DNA of 64,000 nt from positions 4,233,501 through 4,297,500 of the forward strand of contig NZ_CP089291.1 in assembly GCF_022818495.1 (NCBI RefSeq), given 5' to 3'. This DNA comes from Fodinisporobacter ferrooxydans (GTDB taxonomy: Bacteria > Bacillota > Bacilli > Tumebacillales > MYW30-H2). The position numbers and the translations under genes are program-made. Below, piece by piece: positions 62,268 through 64,000 of this stretch (its first letter is position 1; each line of letters opens with the position of its first letter). Below the pieces are notes generated by a model. That model searched no databases and was not told the DNA's origin. It saw only the letters and a list, made by a program, of their open reading frames with translations.

Positions 62268-63971
62268 CTATACTTTGAACGTATGTATCATAAGTTGTAA
62301 ATCTTCTGTCATTTTGGCGAGTCCGCTGGCAGCTGTCGCAATTTCCTCCATCGATGCCAGTTGTTCTTGCGTTGTCGCTGATATCGTTTGTGATGCGGAT
62401 GCAATTGACTCGGATCCTTCCGCAATATCATCGACTACACGCACAATTTCTTGCGCTCCGACCGACATTTGTTCCGTTGCGGCCGATACTTCTTGAATTT
62501 GCCGAAATACATCATCAACAGAAGCAGAAATCTTATCAAATGAATCTTTGGCAAGATTGACCACTTCGATTCCGGCATTTGCTTCTTTCGTACCTGCATC
62601 CATCGCAGCAACTGCTTTCGCAATGCCTTCCTGGATCGTATGAATGTAATTGGTGATTTGTTTCGCCGAGTTTGAAGATTGTTCGGCAAGTTTTCGAACT
62701 TCATCCGCCACAACCGCAAATCCCCGGCCGTGTTCTCCGGCTCTTGCCGCCTCAATCGCCGCATTTAAAGCAAGCAGGTTTGTTTGACTGGCAATTTCGG
62801 TTATAATTCCCACAATTTTGCCTATGTTTTGCGCGTGCGTCCCCAATTCTTTAATGAAATAGGAAGCATCCTGTACGGTTGTATGAATCGCGTTCATTTG
62901 ATTGATCGCTTTATCGATCGCTTGATTGCCTTCTACTGTTGCTTCTGATGCAAACGTGACTGTTAAGGAAACTGTTTCCGCGTTGCCCGCAATTTGTTGG
63001 ATGCCTGAAGCCATTTCATTTATGGTTTGCGCTGACTGTTCGATATTGGAAACCTGTTGCTGCGATCCTGCTGAAATCTCTTGAATGGAAGACGCAATAT
63101 GTTCGGTTGCTTTGCTTGTTTGTTCAGAGCTTGCCAATAATTCTTCAGAAGAAGCAACAACTTGTAACGCACTCCAATGTGCTTGCTGAATGACCTTGCG
63201 GAGATTCATTGACATTTCGTTAAATGCTTTCGCTAACATTCCGATTTCATCGCGATTCTTGACTTTCAATTCATTCCCCGTTAAATCCCCGGAAGCGATT
63301 CGTTCTGTCATTTTCACCATCTCTGTCATCGGTTTTGAAATGATCCTTGCCATAAAAAGAGCGATTCCGATTCCGAAAACAATGGCTATTGAACTTGCGG
63401 CGAGAATTGTAATCCATCCGTATGTATACAGCTGAACAGATGCAGATGTCGCTTGATCTGCTTGACTCGTGTTGTATTGAATATTTTTTTCAAGATCATT
63501 CAGCGTTTGTTTATAAATGGGCGCCACTTGTTTCAACAATTTCTGTTTGCTTTCCAGATCCGTTGTTTGACCATGATTGATGAGTGCGGAAAGTTGTGAA
63601 AAATAGTTGATTTTATCTTGCTTAAATCTTTGATATAAATTTCGTTCGGTGCTATCGGAGAGCATAGAATCTTCATATTGTTTTTGTTTTTGATTGAGAT
63701 CCTGAATCACCTGTTGTTGCTCTAAAATGACTTTATTTAATTCATTTCCGTCTGTTTCCAAAATGATTTGCAATACCAGCCGCTGGATATCAATGATGTC
63801 CCGTTGGGTATTATTGAGAATTTGAACGCTTGGCATCCATTCGTTTTGGATGTTGCGCGCTTCATTTCCCATTCGACTCATGCTCCAGATCGAAACAGTG
63901 CTTACAATAATTAAAAGAATGAGCACTCCTAAAAATCCCATCATTAATTTTTTCCCAATGCTAAGCTTCAT
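62268..63971 (-). CDS. Methyl-accepting chemotaxis protein
   Basis: The 567-residue receptor has an N-terminal membrane helix ([20 protein letters not shown]), a ~150-residue four-helix-bundle sensor, a second helix ([20 protein letters not shown]), a HAMP domain ([20 protein letters not shown]) and the signalling domain with the hairpin tip [23 protein letters not shown] 63971 follows GAGGG. It lacks a clear CheR-tethering pentapeptide. The ligand is unknown. Confidence 0.92.
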   Translation of the reverse strand: MKLSIGKKLMMGFLGVLILLIIVSTVSIWSMSRMGNEARNIQNEWMPSVQILNNTQRDIIDIQRLVLQIILETDGNELNKVILEQQQVIQDLNQKQKQYEDSMLSDSTERNLYQRFKQDKINYFSQLSALINHGQTTDLESKQKLLKQVAPIYKQTLNDLEKNIQYNTSQADQATSASVQLYTYGWITILAASSIAIVFGIGIALFMARIISKPMTEMVKMTERIASGDLTGNELKVKNRDEIGMLAKAFNEMSMNLRKVIQQAHWSALQVVASSEELLASSEQTSKATEHIASSIQEISAGSQQQVSNIEQSAQTINEMASGIQQIAGNAETVSLTVTFASEATVEGNQAIDKAINQMNAIHTTVQDASYFIKELGTHAQNIGKIVGIITEIASQTNLLALNAAIEAARAGEHGRGFAVVADEVRKLAEQSSNSAKQITNYIHTIQEGIAKAVAAMDAGTKEANAGIEVVNLAKDSFDKISASVDDVFRQIQEVSAATEQMSVGAQEIVRVVDDIAEGSESIASASQTISATTQEQLASMEEIATAASGLAKMTEDLQLMIHTFKV

Positions 63972-64000
63972 TCTGACCCTCTCGTTTCTTGTCAATACTG

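Noticed and set aside
1-64000. CRISPR arrays or rRNA genes
   Set aside because: No regularly spaced direct repeats with unique spacers and no rRNA sequence were seen. The repeats found are att, arm or tandem hexamer repeats.

Overview
The window reads as a chromosome segment of a spore-forming, Gram-positive Bacillales-type bacterium of moderate GC. Sporulation genes occur throughout: spoVID, two CotS/YsxE-family coat genes, lonB, gerM, gerE and a YhcN-type lipoprotein. Most of the gene order resembles Bacillus subtilis (clpX-lonB-lon-engB-hemAXCDBL-spoVID-ysxE, and sdhCAB-gerE-racE-gerM-rph-rdgB-ysnB). A clpP gene between tig and clpX, a siroheme gene in the hem operon and a CobA-HemD fusion suggest the Alicyclobacillaceae neighbourhood rather than Bacillus itself. 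The genus is not resolved from sequence alone.

Region 1 (1-26.7 kb) is core chromosome. It holds a coat/cortex-assembly block (CotS-like, YsxE-like, SpoVID), one tetrapyrrole operon that makes 5-aminolevulinate and uroporphyrinogen III and branches to heme and siroheme (hemA, hemX, a precorrin-2 dehydrogenase, hemC, cobA-hemD, hemB, hemL), and the protein quality-control block (engB, lon, lonB, clpX, clpP, tig). It then has an RluA pseudouridine synthase, a glycosyltransferase, a YhcN-like lipoprotein and a short-chain dehydrogenase.

Region 2 (27.9-39.75 kb) is a decayed genomic island in the 3' end of a tRNA-Arg gene. A 63-bp direct repeat of the tRNA 3' end flanks it, paired 11-bp arm-type repeats lie inside each end, and only the C-terminal tail of a tyrosine integrase survives. 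Cargo is surface-glycan type: a sulfotransferase, three glycosyltransferases, a LegB-like dehydratase, a sugar nucleotidyltransferase, an SDR reductase and a truncated WecB epimerase. IS1182-, IS630- and ISL3-type elements and a TniB-like transposon remnant are scattered through it.

Region 3 (39.7-55.4 kb) holds tRNA-Arg and tRNA-Gly, ysnB-rdgB-rph-gerM-murI-marR, then the two halves of gerE, then sdhBAC. The gerE halves are separated by a 6.6-kb element carrying a large serine recombinase, recQ, a cold-shock gene, two membrane proteins and small ORFs. Both halves are intact, co-oriented and in the same reading frame. The junctions carry a 13-bp inverted repeat placed symmetrically about the presumed crossover. 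Precise excision would recreate a 75-residue GerE. This has the architecture of a skin-like, sporulation-gene-intervening element and is the main discovery candidate here.

Region 4 (55.8-64 kb) holds an aspartate kinase gene behind a lysine riboswitch, a trehalose operon (treP-treC-treR) with two TreR-type operators and an unusual EIIA-EIIB-EIIC transporter order, and a methyl-accepting chemotaxis protein.
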